Program-made: the position numbers and the translations under genes
In this document: one piece after another, positions 49,393 to 61,194 of the stretch
How positions within the stretch are numbered: the stretch's first letter is position 1
Layout: each line of letters begins with the position of its first letter
The notes under the pieces: generated by a model
What the model was told of the DNA's origin: nothing
Seen by the model: the letters and a program-made list of their open reading frames with translations, nothing else
The model's database searches: none
Origin: Allolobophora icterica
Taxonomy: Eukaryota; Annelida; Clitellata; Crassiclitellata; Lumbricidae
Assembly (NCBI GenBank): GCA_963556255.1
Contig: OY744612.1
Location: 19,736,068 to 19,800,067 of the forward strand
DNA length: 64,000 nt
Direction: 5' to 3'

Positions 49393-52300
49393 TCAATCAC
49401 CATAGTGTATGGCCTACTTCAGTCCGACTGTAAGAGTCACAGAGAACGTAATCTGTTCAAAAACTCCCCACAAACTAACGTTACGAGTTTGGGTATTTCA
49501 TAGCACCTTCACGCATCACTTGTGAATAGCCAGTGGCTATGGGTGACAGCACGATTCAACTCTAAAAGTGGGCAAGGCCTTTAGAATCTACCCTACCAAG
49601 ATGTACAAAGTTGAAGTTGATGTGGGCTTAAGCACCTAAAAAAACCTTCAGTAGCTGGTCAGGTTGACAAGATCACGGTAACCCACAGGAGAAGAAGTAT
49701 GTATGGAAAAGAAACTTTGATACACCAAAGGTGTTTAACCCAGCTTAATTTTCTATTCCAAAGTGAACATATGTACCTGGGATTGAAAAACTGAATAATT
49801 TGTATAATAATTTTTCATATCCGAGGTACGCATGATCTCTCTTTAGCAACAGACCTTTCTCGATAACAATAAGAATAATAATAGCTTTGATTAAATTCCT
49901 ATTCTTCCTATTCTACCCACACTCTTAAAACCTAATTTAATACCCAAGGAATCATTCCTACCTCCCGTGCCCCCCACCAGGTTATACGCTTATATCAAGG
50001 TTCCAGACTAAATCATAGCACAAATCAAATAAATTTCACCGGGTTTTAACAAGTTAAGAGTTCGTTAGACAAGTCAAAATGTATCGGTCTCTTCAACGCA
50101 TTGCTCAGAAAGTGTTAAACGTGCAATGTACAATATGTGTTAATCACATATCACTTAAGGCCGTCATAAAAGAATGGCACGTTGTTTCATAGTCGCGAAA
50201 ACTTGTACAGGTTTAGTTGAGTCCGAGTTATATTCATCCAGACGAAAGCCAGATCAAATACAACTTCGTCAAACATTCAAAAACAAGTACCCGGTATCGA
50301 GATCACTAGATCAAGCATTCATGCCACACAAAATCGAAAGCCAAGTGAACATGTCTCCGCAAAGAAAATCAGAAAATTAAAGCCTTTTCTGTGTTCCAAG
50401 TGAAATGTAGTGTAATGGCAAACTTTTGTAGATCCAGTCAGGTTTCCTGCGATGCTATGATCCGTTTGATGACTACAGTATCTCTTTCCAACCAATATTT
50501 ATTTGAAAAACTCGTCTAGTTCCAAAATATTGACTTGCAGTTTCAACAATATCTACCAAGAGATAGCCTACAGTTTCAGCCTCAAAACACTACCCAGCTT
50601 CGAGTTTTCTCACCTTCAAAATACTTTATTAGCATGAAAACATCAAAAAAGAATAAGTTTTCAAGCTTCATAATATATAAGTTTATCACTTCAAAATTTG
50701 TAAATCATAGTTTTAAATACTTCATCCGGCACCTTAATTATTAGTTTGAAAACATCTTAATAAAAAAATTTGATACTTTTGTTCCCATCAAGACCAGACT
50801 ACTGGAACTAGTTTAGCCTAAATTAAACCCCAATAACATAGTCATCATGCATTCACTAGTGTGCATGTATGCATCTACATACATACACACTTGCATATAA
50901 TTTTAATAATTTGTAGGTAGCACCTCCCAAGAACGTTTGAAATGTCCCATCTATGCATTACTCTCACACCAAATCGTCCCAAAACACGTTCTATTAAATT
51001 TCACGATCCCTCGAGATAAAAAATATGGTTTTGCTTCGGGCCTATGCTAAATTTAAAAACATTTGCTTGAAAATGTTCAAAAGAATCCAGTGACCGATTA
51101 TACTTGGAGCACAGAGGAAGACTCGTTCCCTTTGTACTTAACAACATCTGCAGTCAACATCGTCATGAGACATAGATACGGGCGGAATTCGGCTTCATCA
51201 CCAGAAAAATGATAATCGCCCCTTTGGCAGGCAAAACACACACAGCCAAAGTCCCTGAATTATAGAACAAAGCAAACCTGATTCTGCACAAACCACACTC
51301 AGCAATCCCAGCCCTAAGCGCAAGTTTTTGTACAATTACCGCTCGACCGTGAAGTAGAAGTAGAAACGGTAGATCGTGTGTAAATCTACGCGTAAACTCA
51401 CCACTTATCGGTACGATAAACATGGCAAACACGTAATTAGCTATACAATTAACAAGACCTGCTGCAACCATTGAGTACACATACAATTAACAGCTACCTA
51501 ACTACCTCAAATACAATTACATATGTCAACGCCTAAACCTTTATATCGATATAAATATTCAGACTACGCACATTTTAGGTGTGGCGGGGTGCCACCAGTC
51601 ACCCAATGATCCATTCTGAGATCTTCCAATCATATAATTATTCTTTTAGTTCTAAGTCAATTGGTTAACAGAGTTTGGAATCAGAAACCCCTTCCCTACG
51701 CTCAAGCCATAACAGCGACCAAAGCAAGGTTGCCCAGTCGTAGCAGTCCGCATGGGACACTCCTATGTCTACATGGTTGCAATCTCATAACAGGTTGCAT
51801 AATTGCCAAGTTCAAGGTACTAGTTTTGTTAATGTACTAGCTTTGTTAACATACTAGATGTACAAACGTAGTCTGAAGTGTTGCCAAATTCTGTTAAAGT
51901 TCACCATTCTGCATCCTAATCGTCATCATAACCTCATTGTCACCATCACCATAAACCTCCATCCCTTCCTCCTACTCCTCCTCATCACCATTATAAGAAT
52001 CATCACTATCATCATCCACCTTCCTCATCATTACGTTCAACGTTGTCCCTTAACATCATCATCATTCCTCCACCTCCTCCTTCTCCTCATCATCATTCTT
52101 GTCATCAAAGAAAATGATGAAAACTCATAATTTCACTCCTGGCAAGTTAAGCAGTGCTCTGCTCATTTGGCTGATTCACAAACACAACAAAAACAATTTA
52201 GCAACAGAACTACCTTTCCCTATGCGGTTGCAAGGCTCGAAAACGAATTGTCAGAAACATCAATATAATCAGTTAAAACAGAACTCAGTTACTACGTTTC

Positions 52301-52409
52301 CTTAGAACAAATATTTTACTTATTTTAACACTTTCTTTTCATTGTGTGGTACTTTTAACATACATCTTTCCTATTCGGTAAGTTTAAACATTTAAGTGAA
52401 TCTTTCAGA
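49393..52409. other. No gene seen
   Basis: AT-rich DNA without a recognised exon or repeat, apart from a CATCATC-rich patch at 51900-52115. Confidence 0.4.
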
Positions 52410-52417
52410 CAAGAAAT

Positions 52418-52765
52418 CAGTGGCGGCGCTACCACGGGTCACGCGGTTCGTCATTCAAGCTGCTTATTTTACTCTTGACCTGCCTTATGACCTGCCTATT
52501 TTACACTTGACCTTTAAAGATTAGTAAAGTAACTAAAGTTCAACGTATTAAATGGTGAATTGTTTCAAATTTGAATATGCTACAACAATTGGACTATCAG
52601 CGTTCAATAATAATTTTCTTCGTTTTACATATCTAAATTATGCTGCTTATATTGAGGTTATGCTGCTTGATGCGTCAAACTCAAACATTAATTTCTTCGA
52701 CCTGTTGAATAACTCCCATGACCCTGACGCGACCTGCTGAAATTGTATAGCTGGCGCCGCCACTG
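52418..52765. mobile_element. hAT-like MITE, 348 bp
   Basis: Ends CAGTGGCGGCGCTACC and GGCGCCGCCACTG are inverted repeats (11 bp identical). Perfect 8-bp target duplication CAAGAAAT at 52410-52417 and 52766-52773. 'TGACCTGCCT' is repeated inside. The 62-residue frame within has no recognised domain. Confidence 0.88.
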
Positions 52766-52877
52766 CAAGAAATGAAATTATCTACCAGGATTCAAGTTGG
52801 TAAAACCCAATTTCTAACAGTCTGGACTAATTGCAGTCCTGTATGAAAGCAATTAAGCATGCTGTGCATCTTACGCT

Positions 52878-53094
52878 GCTTATTTATTCCGGATATTTCG
52901 AAGTCTACTACTACTCAGAGGCGCTCCCGACTACAGCATTGGTACACTGTGTCGGAATTTTCACGCCGAAGCGCCACGAGCAATTGCGAGTGAAGGACCT
53001 GCCCAAGGTCCGTACGCAGCGGCTAGAGTGGGATTCGAACCTGCAACCCTCTGGTCACAAGGCGCCGAACTTACCACTGAGCCACCACACCCCA
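52878..53094 (-). repeat. tRNA-derived SINE, family A, copy 4
   Basis: A box TGGCTCAGTGGTAAG and B box GGTTCGAATCCC on the minus strand. An internal deletion removed the 'TATAGCGCCTC' part of the tail. Confidence 0.86.
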
Positions 53095-54755
53095 CGTGAC
53101 ATCAATGACATTACGGTTCATTGGCCATCTGGTTCGTTAGATATATTCTCCAACAGCTGGATTTCATATTCAAAGTTGAACTCGTGGCCCAAGTTCTTTT
53201 CATTTTCAAAATATTTTGCTATGAAAAGGTTTAACACTCGCAAGTTTTTTCTAATGTGCAAAGGTTTCATTACTAGTAAACTAGTTACTATTCAAACTTC
53301 AACTCATCACACAGTTTATTCAGAATACTCAAACATGTTGGGTTCATATACTCAATATGGAATATTTTCAACTCATTCAAACATTTTCCAATTTTCTAAA
53401 TGGGTCATCTTGCACCATTCACGAAAATCTTCCGCCTGAGGTCAGGTGAGTTCAAGCATTGATTTACATGCTGCCAACACGCTCGAGTGCTACGAGCCGC
53501 TAACACTCCCAACACGCTAACAATTTAAATGTGCTAATTTATCCACATTTAACACAGCAAAATCTCTAGTTTACACGAATTATTCTTCCTTTCTCTGTAC
53601 ATATATCTGCGTCTTTTATCCGATACCTATATATCGCTAGTAATTTTCACAATAACAACCAACTGCTGAGTCATTCCACCTAAGTGCCAGTTCTGCGGCC
53701 ATAGTCGTTACAGAAGCATTAGTAGTCAACAGCATTGAGTAAGTACCATCAACAGAGGTCGGAATTCAATTGGATTCTGGTACAAACCACACACGCGACA
53801 GTATAACTCAAGGATTCAAAATGCACCAGACTACTGAGTAATGTGTCTGAGCAGAGTTGAGGCCCCTTTCGTTCACCGTTTCCCAGTATCTTCCATTTAC
53901 GCACAGCATCTCTGATTTCCGCCTGCTTATCATCGATCCTCTTTGTTCATCAGCATCCCAGTGTCTTGCAAACCATCGACCGCAGCCAACACGTTCTTCA
54001 GTCATCTGGAGTTGATCCAAATTCTCAGATGTTCACAAGCACTTCAAACTTCTGTACCTTATTCGTTTAATTCTACGCAAAAGCATTCTGCAGTTTGCTT
54101 CCACAGTTCTCTGCAAACACAATCCACAGATCATTTCTACAACTCTGTGCAAATGTAATCCACAGCTTACTCGTGTAATTCTGCGCAACTACACATCACA
54201 CCGTTGACATAGCAAGGATCATTGAATGACTTAAGCAGATCAACTCTGCCGGAACACACTTCGACATCGCTGGTAGGTCGTCTCAATTCAAGCATTTTCC
54301 ACTTTTGTAGCAAAGGCAGCAATTGTAAGACACTCATCCAAACTGATGTCGGCACTAATCGATGTTTTCACGAAATGCGCAGAAACCTGGTCGTTACTAT
54401 ACAGTTCCAAGTTCAGCACCGGTATGTGAGCGCTCCCATTTAACAAGACGATGTCTGTATTCACACAATGTGGTCGCATATATTCTGCTGTCCCTGCACG
54501 AATTCAACTGTGGTTCAAACCAACTCTCTCCAGGCCTTCCAATGCATTTTCCAGACTTGACAGAGACAACATTAGGAGAAGGAATACTGCACAAAGTGAC
54601 ACACAGGCTCTGAAGTAAGAAAATCTGAAAATTCACAGATGTGATATGTCCGGACAAGGCTGGTTCTTAGGCTGGTTCTTGCACTGTTGACGCACACAAG
54701 AACATCCGATTTAGCCAGCGACTGAGGACAGAGTTGAGGACAGTCGCAACCTGCG
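53095..54755. other. 3' flank of the nuclear receptor gene
   Basis: Downstream of the receptor stop codon. It could include the 3' UTR. No other coding region recognised, and no confident polyadenylation site assigned. Confidence 0.4.
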
Positions 54756-54759
54756 TCGA

Positions 54760-55004
54760 TCATTCGGCGATGTCGAAGTACTCGCTAAGCAGAGGCGGCA
54801 GTGGACCCTTTGTGAGTTGAAGATTGGACAGCGCCTGGGAATGTTCGCAGCTCAACGACCGCAGCGTCACGAGTTTCATGAGGAGTTTCGCCAGATTCAT
54901 GCCTGAAGAAGCCGGATGCTTGACTTTCATGTACGCCATGAGAACCTCCGTGTAAACATCTTGTATCTTCGACACCATCTGAAGGTTCGTCAGCCCTGGG
55001 CGTT
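54760..55004 (-). CDS. Nuclear receptor (NR1H-like), last exon, LBD helices 9-12
   Basis: Acceptor TTTTAG|AACGCC gives ...ERPGLTNLQMVSKIQDVYTE..., the loop and helices 9-10 of a nuclear-receptor ligand-binding domain, continuing through KLVTLRSLSCEHSQAL to the C-terminus LPPLLSEYFDIAE and TGA at 54760-54762. LLSEYF fits the AF-2 coactivator motif (two hydrophobics, x, Glu, two hydrophobics) of helix 12, and its LPPLLSE context is most like LXR. The first codon is completed by the G that ends the upstream exon, giving TFSERPGL, the same junction sense as in EcR and LXR. These receptors typically act in the nucleus as RXR heterodimers on ligand-controlled genes. Which NR1H member this is cannot be fixed from this part alone. 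Confidence 0.93.
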
Positions 55005-55027
55005 CTAAAATTAAACAACTCATCAAA

Positions 55028-55520
55028 TGATCCGACAGCCAAACAACACACAAATTCCAAGAACCAGTCAATCAAGAAGACCAAATGCAAGAACCAGTCA
55101 ATCAAGAAGACTAAATGCAAGAACCAGTCAATCAACTAGACAAATCCAAGAACCAGTCAATCAAGAGCAAAATTCAAGACCCAGTCAATCAACTAGACAA
55201 AATCCAAGAACCAGTCAATCAACTAGACAAAATCCAAGAACCAGTCAATCAAGAGCAAAATACAAGAACCAGTCAATCAAGAAGACAAAATCCAAGTACC
55301 AGTCAATCAACTAGACAAAATCCAAGTACCAGTCAATCAACTAGACAAAATCCAAGAACCAGTCAATCAAGAGCAAAATACAAGAACCAGTCAATCAAGA
55401 AGACAAAATCCAAGTACCAGTCAATCAACTAGACAAAATCCAAGAACCAGTCAATCAAGAGCAAAATACAAGAACCAGTTAATCAAGAAGACAAAATCCA
55501 AGTACCAGTCAATCAACAAC
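55028..55520. repeat. 30-bp minisatellite in receptor intron
   Basis: About 17 units with core AAGAACCAGTCAATCAA followed by one of a few alternatives (CTAGACAAAATC, GAAGACAAAATC, GAGCAAAATAC). Types are interspersed in a repeating order, which suggests higher-order units. It starts within about 25 bp of the splice acceptor of the last exon. Confidence 0.95.
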
Positions 55521-55544
55521 CGATCAACCAATTGAACAATCGTT

Positions 55545-55760
55545 TCGTAATCATAAACTCCTAATTTCTAAAGCACCACTTCAAAGCCAAGCGCTGAGCA
55601 CTAATTTATTTACGAGCGCCGTGTTGGGTTGGGGGGCTTATGAAGATCCAAGTCAAGTTGCCAGAGAGAGAGAGGAGGCGGGTAGCTGCTGCAGCGGGTT
55701 TTGTTTAGTTCGAGAAAGATTGGAAGGTGGACGATCAGATGAGTCAGGGTAGGAATTCTG
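55545..55760 (+). repeat. SINE-like repeat, family B
   Basis: 'AACTCCTAATTTCTAAAGCA', 'AAGCCAAGCGCTGAGCAC', 'TTATTTACGAGCGC'. Antisense to the receptor gene. Confidence 0.6.
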
Positions 55761-55817
55761 AAGACGTACGCTTTTTGATTGGAAAGCCTGAGGGATCATA
55801 TACAGTGAAGCCTCAGA

Positions 55818-56267
55818 CATATGTGACGCCAGGGGTCAAAACCCGTTGCTTGTCGCTTCCTAGATATTGAGCTAGAAGCCGAAATAGGCGAGGGGGGTAA
55901 AAAATATTGAACATTCTTCAATTCACCAGTTGCCTATGAATTTGCCATAATTTGCTATGTATAGTAATCCGATTTTGATGCCGTTTGTTTTATTCGAAAC
56001 AGGATATAGCCCTTTATTGCCCAGCAAATTTGTAGTACAATCAAGTAATGGTTGCTTAGGACTTTGATGACACGAATATTCCGAAATTTTTTATTAAATT
56101 TTCTCACTATATATTAATGAAAGAATCAAACGAACATAACTTCAGTTAGCAAAGAGATATTTTCATTCTGTAAAAGGTATTTTGAAGCAGATTAATTGTA
56201 GAATATGACTAAATAAAAAGGTCAGAAACCGACATGTGACGGGTTTTGACCCCTGGCGTCACATATG
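55818..56267. mobile_element. Inverted-repeat DNA element, 450 bp
   Basis: Perfect inverted ends of about 29 bp starting CATATGTGACGCCAGGGG and ending CCCCTGGCGTCACATATG. Possible TA target duplication (TA|TGTGACG...CGTCACA|TA), as in Tc1/mariner-like MITEs, but the ends are themselves palindromic so this is unsure. No ORF. Confidence 0.8.
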
Positions 56268-56490
56268 GTAATGTCATAAAACGCAATTGGATATTAAAAC
56301 ACTTTTAAAATATGTTATTCCCTATCAACAAATACATATTTCTGACATTAAAATACAATCATTGTAGTATTTAATGATAATAATAATCACAATAATAGTA
56401 ATAATAAAATTATTAATTGCTAATTTCTAAGCATAATAATAATCACATATGTAATAATGGCAGTCTATGCCAGAGATGCCTACAACTCAC

Positions 56491-56713
56491 CGGAGAATGT
56501 ACAGATAGCAGTGAGCAGGGCATACTGGGCATTGTCAACGTACAGCTGACTCATTCCTCTTGAAAACTCAAACATCGTATCGACGTAGCCCTGCAGTCCT
56601 CCGAATGCCATGCTGTTCTGCGTGAACGGGGTACCAGTGCCAAAGACGACGGTATTCGTCTCCGGATCGTACCTGCGAGCAGTACGCAGCATCATCACCT
56701 CAGATGCGGATCC
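56491..56713 (-). CDS. Nuclear receptor (NR1H-like), LBD helices 5-8 exon
   Basis: Acceptor GTTGCAG|GGATCC and donor CTCCG|GTGAGT. Reads GSASEVMMLRTARRYD, then NTVVFGTGTPFTQNSMAF and GLQGYVDTMFEFSRGMSQL, then VDNAQYALLTAICTFS. The stretch EVMMLR.ARRYD and DN..YALLTAI are strongly like ecdysone receptors; FEFSR.M and the LLKGSA junction are like LXR/FXR. Starts in phase 0, ends in phase 1. This part forms the core of the ligand pocket, including the beta-turn between helices 5 and 6. No stops or missing motifs. Confidence 0.94.
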
Positions 56714-56929
56714 CTGCAACACCGCAACAATTATATTATAATTTCTGCGTCACTGAGAAAAGATACAGGCTATGCACTGGTTATGCACATCACTTATGGA
56801 GCTGAGCTATTGGGCATGCAGAACTTGCATGCACAGCATCCCTACAAAATAACCATCTCAGAGGAAGTTCGAACTCATGCACTACATGTTACTAGATGAG
56901 CAAGTAAGTTATGTACAGCTATGCACTGG

Positions 56930-57080
56930 TTATGCACAGATAAGGAGTGTACATGTACAGGTTATGTACAGGTAACGTATATACTGCCCACATACAAGTA
57001 AGGTATGTAACGGTGTGTACTGGTAATGTACAGGTAAGGTACTTGCACTTGCATGTACAGGTAAAGCATGTACAGGTAAA
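56930..57080. repeat. TGTACAGGTAA repeat cluster
   Basis: About nine TGTACAGGT(A/T)A-like units spaced irregularly. Confidence 0.7.
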
Positions 57081-57794
57081 GTATTTAAAGATAATTTCTG
57101 ATAAGTAGTGCCGATGAAGGACTGTCAAAATCATTAACACTGTCCACATTGCCAAACAAGGCGATATGTCAAGGACATAAGGTCCCTATCAGCAATAAAC
57201 TGGACACCTGTGATCTTTAGGTAAGATAAGGTTAGGTAGATTTACATGCGGTAAATTGCAATTATTGTTAATTAGTCACAAGCCTTAATTAACACTAATC
57301 ATAGATGCTTAACCCAGGTGTTACATTTATCTCCTGACATGATGCGATAAAACTGCTCTGAAAGAACGAAGGCACAAACACATTCAGTCTGACGAAACTA
57401 GGTTCAAATAACCGAACTTCTGTAGTTGCTACGTACATGAAATTCTTTATCGTTGCATGGCTACGTAAACATGATCTTTATCACATGCTTTAGTACACAA
57501 GGTTGCTCAACGAGAAATGCTGTTCATTTTCATTTCAACTGTTATAGAAAACGCTGAACTGTAACACTGTAATGAAATGTTGGGGATTTTCAAACTCTTG
57601 TATTTTATATTGCATCATTTGAATGTTCCCTTAATTGCCATTGTGTCATTTTTTCTCCAATGTATGCATTTTTGCTTATGAAGTCTGGGCATTTGACCAG
57701 TAAAGACTACTCAATGAAGACTAGATGGACACAGCTTAGTTTAGATTCTATGGCACGAATATGAGATACAATATAAATAATAAGCCGACTTCTT

Positions 57795-57955
57795 ATTTCC
57801 TCCTCCTCTCTCCGGTCTCTGGCAATCGAACTCGGATCTCCGCTGGAATCTCTGGACAACCCCTCTAACATGACGCAGCGCTCGTGAATAAGCAGCTGCT
57901 CTGTGCTTAGCTCTCGAGTAGCGTTTTAGAAATTGGAGTTTACGATTACCATTAC
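57795..57955 (-). repeat. SINE-like repeat, family B
   Basis: 'TCGAACTCGGATCTCCGC', 'GACGCAGCGCTCGTGAATA', 'AGAAATTGGAGTTTACGATT'. Close to the copy at 2050-2222. Confidence 0.65.
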
Positions 57956-58008
57956 AATCAGTGTGCAGTGATCTCGCTTGAGTTCCAACACATGTTACCA
58001 ATGCTCAC

Positions 58009-58173
58009 TTTCAACAGGACAATCTGGTCATCCTTAGAGATGCTCTGAAAGCCAGGCAGTCGTTTCGCAAACTCCACGACACAGCGTGTAACCAGAATCG
58101 TCATTTCAACCATGTGCATAAAGATCGCGTCGGACAGAGCATCTGGGCTCGTCGACTCGGACACATTCACCTC
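58009..58173 (-). CDS. Nuclear receptor (NR1H-like), LBD helix 3-5 exon
   Basis: Acceptor TTCTTGCAG|GAGGTG and donor TTGAAA|GTGAGC bound exactly 55 codons in phase 0. After an acidic/Ser start (EVNVSESTSPDALSD) it reads HMVEMTILVTRCVVEFAKRL, then PGFQSISKDDQIVLLK. This is the nuclear-receptor LBD signature, (F/W)AK.LP.F....DQ..LLK, with the helix 3 Lys that forms the coactivator charge clamp. Joined to the next exon it gives DQIVLLKGSASEVMMLR. The upstream exons, with helix 1, hinge and the two zinc fingers, were not found between 58174 and 64000. Confidence 0.94.
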
Positions 58174-58299
58174 CTGCAAGAAGAAGATACAGTTTCTGTT
58201 ATGGAGGGTTGTGATCAGCCTGACAAAAATGGGAAGATCAGAGATGGACTAATACAGACAATTACAATTACTTTTAACAAAGTGTATTGTTTATTTGTG

Positions 58300-58385
58300 C
58301 ATAGCTGTCTAACGGGTAGCGTGCTGGACTGTCGAACCAGAGATCAGAGGTTCAAATCTTCACCACAAGACAGGAATTTATAACA
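58300..58385 (+). repeat. tRNA-like SINE head
   Basis: 'TGTCTAACGGGTAGCGTGC' followed by 'CAGAGGTTCAAATCTTCACC', a plus-strand A box and B box. No tRNA fold is intact enough to call a gene. Confidence 0.5.
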
Positions 58386-58734
58386 ATCCAACAACCTTTT
58401 CTTTGATATGGATCAGCAACAGAAAGTAAAATTCCCGCCAACAACAGAGGTAATTTTTTAAATACAAATATTTTATTACACTGAGGGGCCAGGGCTATAA
58501 TCTAATGAAAAGGCTTCAACTGTGTACAAAGAACTCGTTCCACTGAGGCATTTACTCAAACATTGTATCCATTTTGACTCAAACCAACCTTTTCTAAGAT
58601 AGAGGTAATTGTTCAACACATCAACTGTAGTGTCTCACCAAATGCCCCAATTAACTACAGGACTAACATCGATATGAAAACACACCAGTAAATGGGACAC
58701 TATGCAATTGTGTGCGTCTCTGAGCCACTCGCAG

Positions 58735-59033
58735 CTCTCAGACCTAAGGTCTCATGAAAGGAGAGCAAGAAGAAGCAGTCCCTTAAGCTATCCTAAGAGG
58801 CAGCCAAGTGTTAATGACTTCAACTTTCCTAACTGCTTAACCTCAGCACATGAGAGCAAGTCCTGTCCCTTGCTGTCTGATCCTCCCACCGACAGTGTAT
58901 GTATGGTCAATGTACATATTACAGCAGAGTTTTCTAGAAGCACAGACAAAACTGAAATCTCTTCTCTGGCGGGGATTTGAATCCCTGACCTCTCGGTTGA
59001 CAGTCTAGCCTGCTAACCACTAGACTGAAAAGA
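58735..59033 (-). repeat. tRNA-derived SINE, family C
   Basis: Minus strand: TCTAGTGGTTAGCAGGC and GGGATTCAAATCCCCGCC. Body matches 8785-9060 ('CAGTCCCTTAAGCTA', 'CCACCGACAGTGTATG'). Confidence 0.7.
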
Positions 59034-59444
59034 CACCTGTAAATGGTACACTAGGCAATGCAACAACAGCTCTATCCCTGGATGTCTTCTGAACAGGCAA
59101 TAATTTTGTGCAGTAAAAGTATTAATCAATACATACATTAAAATGCGCATAATAAATGAGCGATAAATGAATCCATAATTCAGCTACCAGTGACACTGTT
59201 ACCAGACAACGTTGGAAATGCGGTCTTGAATTCTTTTATATGAAATTAGGTAAACCAATTAGCACGACTCGTTGCCTTTCCGTCTGACTTTCGGATGCCT
59301 ATTAATATTTTTCTTTCGAAAGACTCCAATATCGATTGCCATTTGGTCTTCAAGAAACACCGAATCATGTCAAGTTAATGCACTTATGAACAACTTGAAT
59401 TCAAGCAATCTCACAAGGCCGGCAAAACTCTTAACTTTAACATG
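59034..59444. other. No gene seen
   Basis: AT-rich, no exon recognised. Confidence 0.4.
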
Positions 59445-59655
59445 GGGAGGGGGATAGAGTAATGGTAACACTCATGGCCAGGAGAGCATAAGGTATGCGG
59501 ATTGACTCCCGTAACCCCCCTCTAGGGCGGCGCCTTGCATGGCTGCCAAACCGTGTGTTTAATTAAGAACTTGATTGTACTTTCATGTTTCAATGTAATC
59601 TTACTGCGTCTGTCGGTTTGAAATAATAAAGAATATAATTATTATTATTATGATG
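59445..59655 (+). repeat. Possible SINE with tRNA-like head
   Basis: 'GGGGATAGAGTAATGGTAAC' then 'GCGGATTGACTCCCG', GC-rich middle, ending 'AATAATAAAGAATATAATTA' and a TTA tail. Confidence 0.4.
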
Positions 59656-60399
59656 TTTTAACAAGTGAATTGAAAGCATTCTCGCTTCGCTATAAGTTGC
59701 AAAGCCAGTGAATATCAGTATCCACGTGGGCATAGTTATAAACCCTTAGCACCCGAAACAATGAAAGTCCAGCACGTCTGGTTGTTATGGCCGCCACATC
59801 ATCCTCTGAACCCTTGACAAAGGCTTGTTGATGTGTGGGCTGAACAATTCGCTTCCAATTTAATTCTGCTCGGTTTTGACAAGGCCACTGTCATGTTATT
59901 GAGTTTTTAGTTGTTCTCATTTGATCAATGGTTTCATCCCAATTGGTGGATTTACACCACACACATCTCACTGGCGATTTGATATAGAATACGGACTGCA
60001 TTGAATTAGTACCACAGGTCTTTGTCAATCTGATACTGTAGCAGTTGCAATATTTCAGTTTCAAAATAACATAAATTAAGGAAAGAGCTTAAAAATAAAA
60101 AAAAGTGAATTACCAGTGTGGAAACGAGTCCGGCTGTGCAGTGCACAAGAGCAAAATTCAGGGCAAAAAGGTAAGGCACACAGAACTGCTAAATGTATGG
60201 ACGAAAAGCAGAACTTTGGACAAAAACTAGCCCATCTATATGAAGATTTAAGATTGACTTTATCATACCAACCAAGAAAATGTCTGCTAAATAGGCAGCT
60301 TTCCATACCTTGAAAACTCAAGAACGGTTCCTTAACCCACCACGTAGACTAGAGGTCATTACCAAGCTGCCTTACTTTCTCAGCCATGATTCATTAGTT
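59656..60399. other. No gene seen
   Basis: No receptor DNA-binding-domain exon or other exon recognised here. Confidence 0.4.
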
Positions 60400-61095
60400 C
60401 GGGCAGCCAATCAACATCCTCGCTGTATTTAGTTCATTTACTTTGCCTCATCATATAGAGATGGGGTGGCCAATCCTCTCCCTTGCAGTCTGCTCCTTTT
60501 ATTGACAGTGTGCAGCTGATGCACTCATTTCATAGCAGAGCTCATTACAGAGTGTTAGTGGAACAGAAATCCTGACAGGGAATAACCGGGTAGACATTTG
60601 CCACCGAGTACCAAATCCGAGTAATTGGATGTACTATTTGCCTGATCCAGGTACGAACCGAGTACCATTTGTTCCATATGCGAAGCTTCACAGTTTCATG
60701 TAATAAAAAGTTATCGAAATAAATAGTTTTAATAACTGACTAATACATTTTGAATTTTAGAAATAAATAATTAATGAAATGGACTTGACTTCCGTTGTGG
60801 ACTTCCAGTGTCGGTGTTTTTTTTGCACTTTTCTTAATAAGTTTTAAAATTTTATATGTACTTTTCTTAGTAAGTTTTAAAATTTTATATGGAACTACTT
60901 GTGTGTACAGTATTTGCCAAGGTGAATACTTCTGAATTAGTCCCGAAAAACAGGATATTTGGCCGAGGCGAATGTCCGAGGCGATTTCCGGTTATTCCCT
61001 GAATCATGAAATATCCATCTCTATTGGAGGGAACTGAACCCTTGACTTCTTGACTTGCAGTCCCACAGGCTAACCAGTAGACTACTTCCACACTC
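60400..61095 (-). repeat. Diverged family C SINE remnants
   Basis: 60430-60600 resembles the family C body ('CCTCTCCCTTGCAGTCTG', 'TTGACAGTGTGCAGC'). 61015-61090 carries a B-box-like and A-box-like pair on the minus strand. Between them, at 60826-60892, 'CTTAGTAAGTTTTAAAATTT' is tandemly repeated. Confidence 0.45.
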
Positions 61096-61194
61096 AAATA
61101 GTAAACAAGAAGACAAATGCTACATAGCTCGACAAGTCAACAGCTGAAAGCAAGCGCCGACGACTTATAACCAACACCTCAAAGATGAAATGAG

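Larger units (their letters stand above)
55005..56490 (-). other. Nuclear receptor intron, 1486 bp, repeat-filled
   Basis: Phase 1 intron: donor CTCCG|GTGAGT, acceptor TTTTAG|AACGCC. It holds a 30-bp minisatellite, a family B SINE and a 450-bp inverted-repeat element. Confidence 0.85.
56714..58008 (-). other. Nuclear receptor intron, 1295 bp
   Basis: Phase 0 intron between the helix 3-5 and helix 5-8 exons. Contains GTACAGGTAAGGT-like tandem repeats at 56930-57080 and a minus-strand family B SINE at 57795-57955. Confidence 0.85.

Noticed and set aside
55028..55520. CRISPR-like array
   Set aside because: Units are contiguous with no unique spacers, in a eukaryotic intron; it is a minisatellite.
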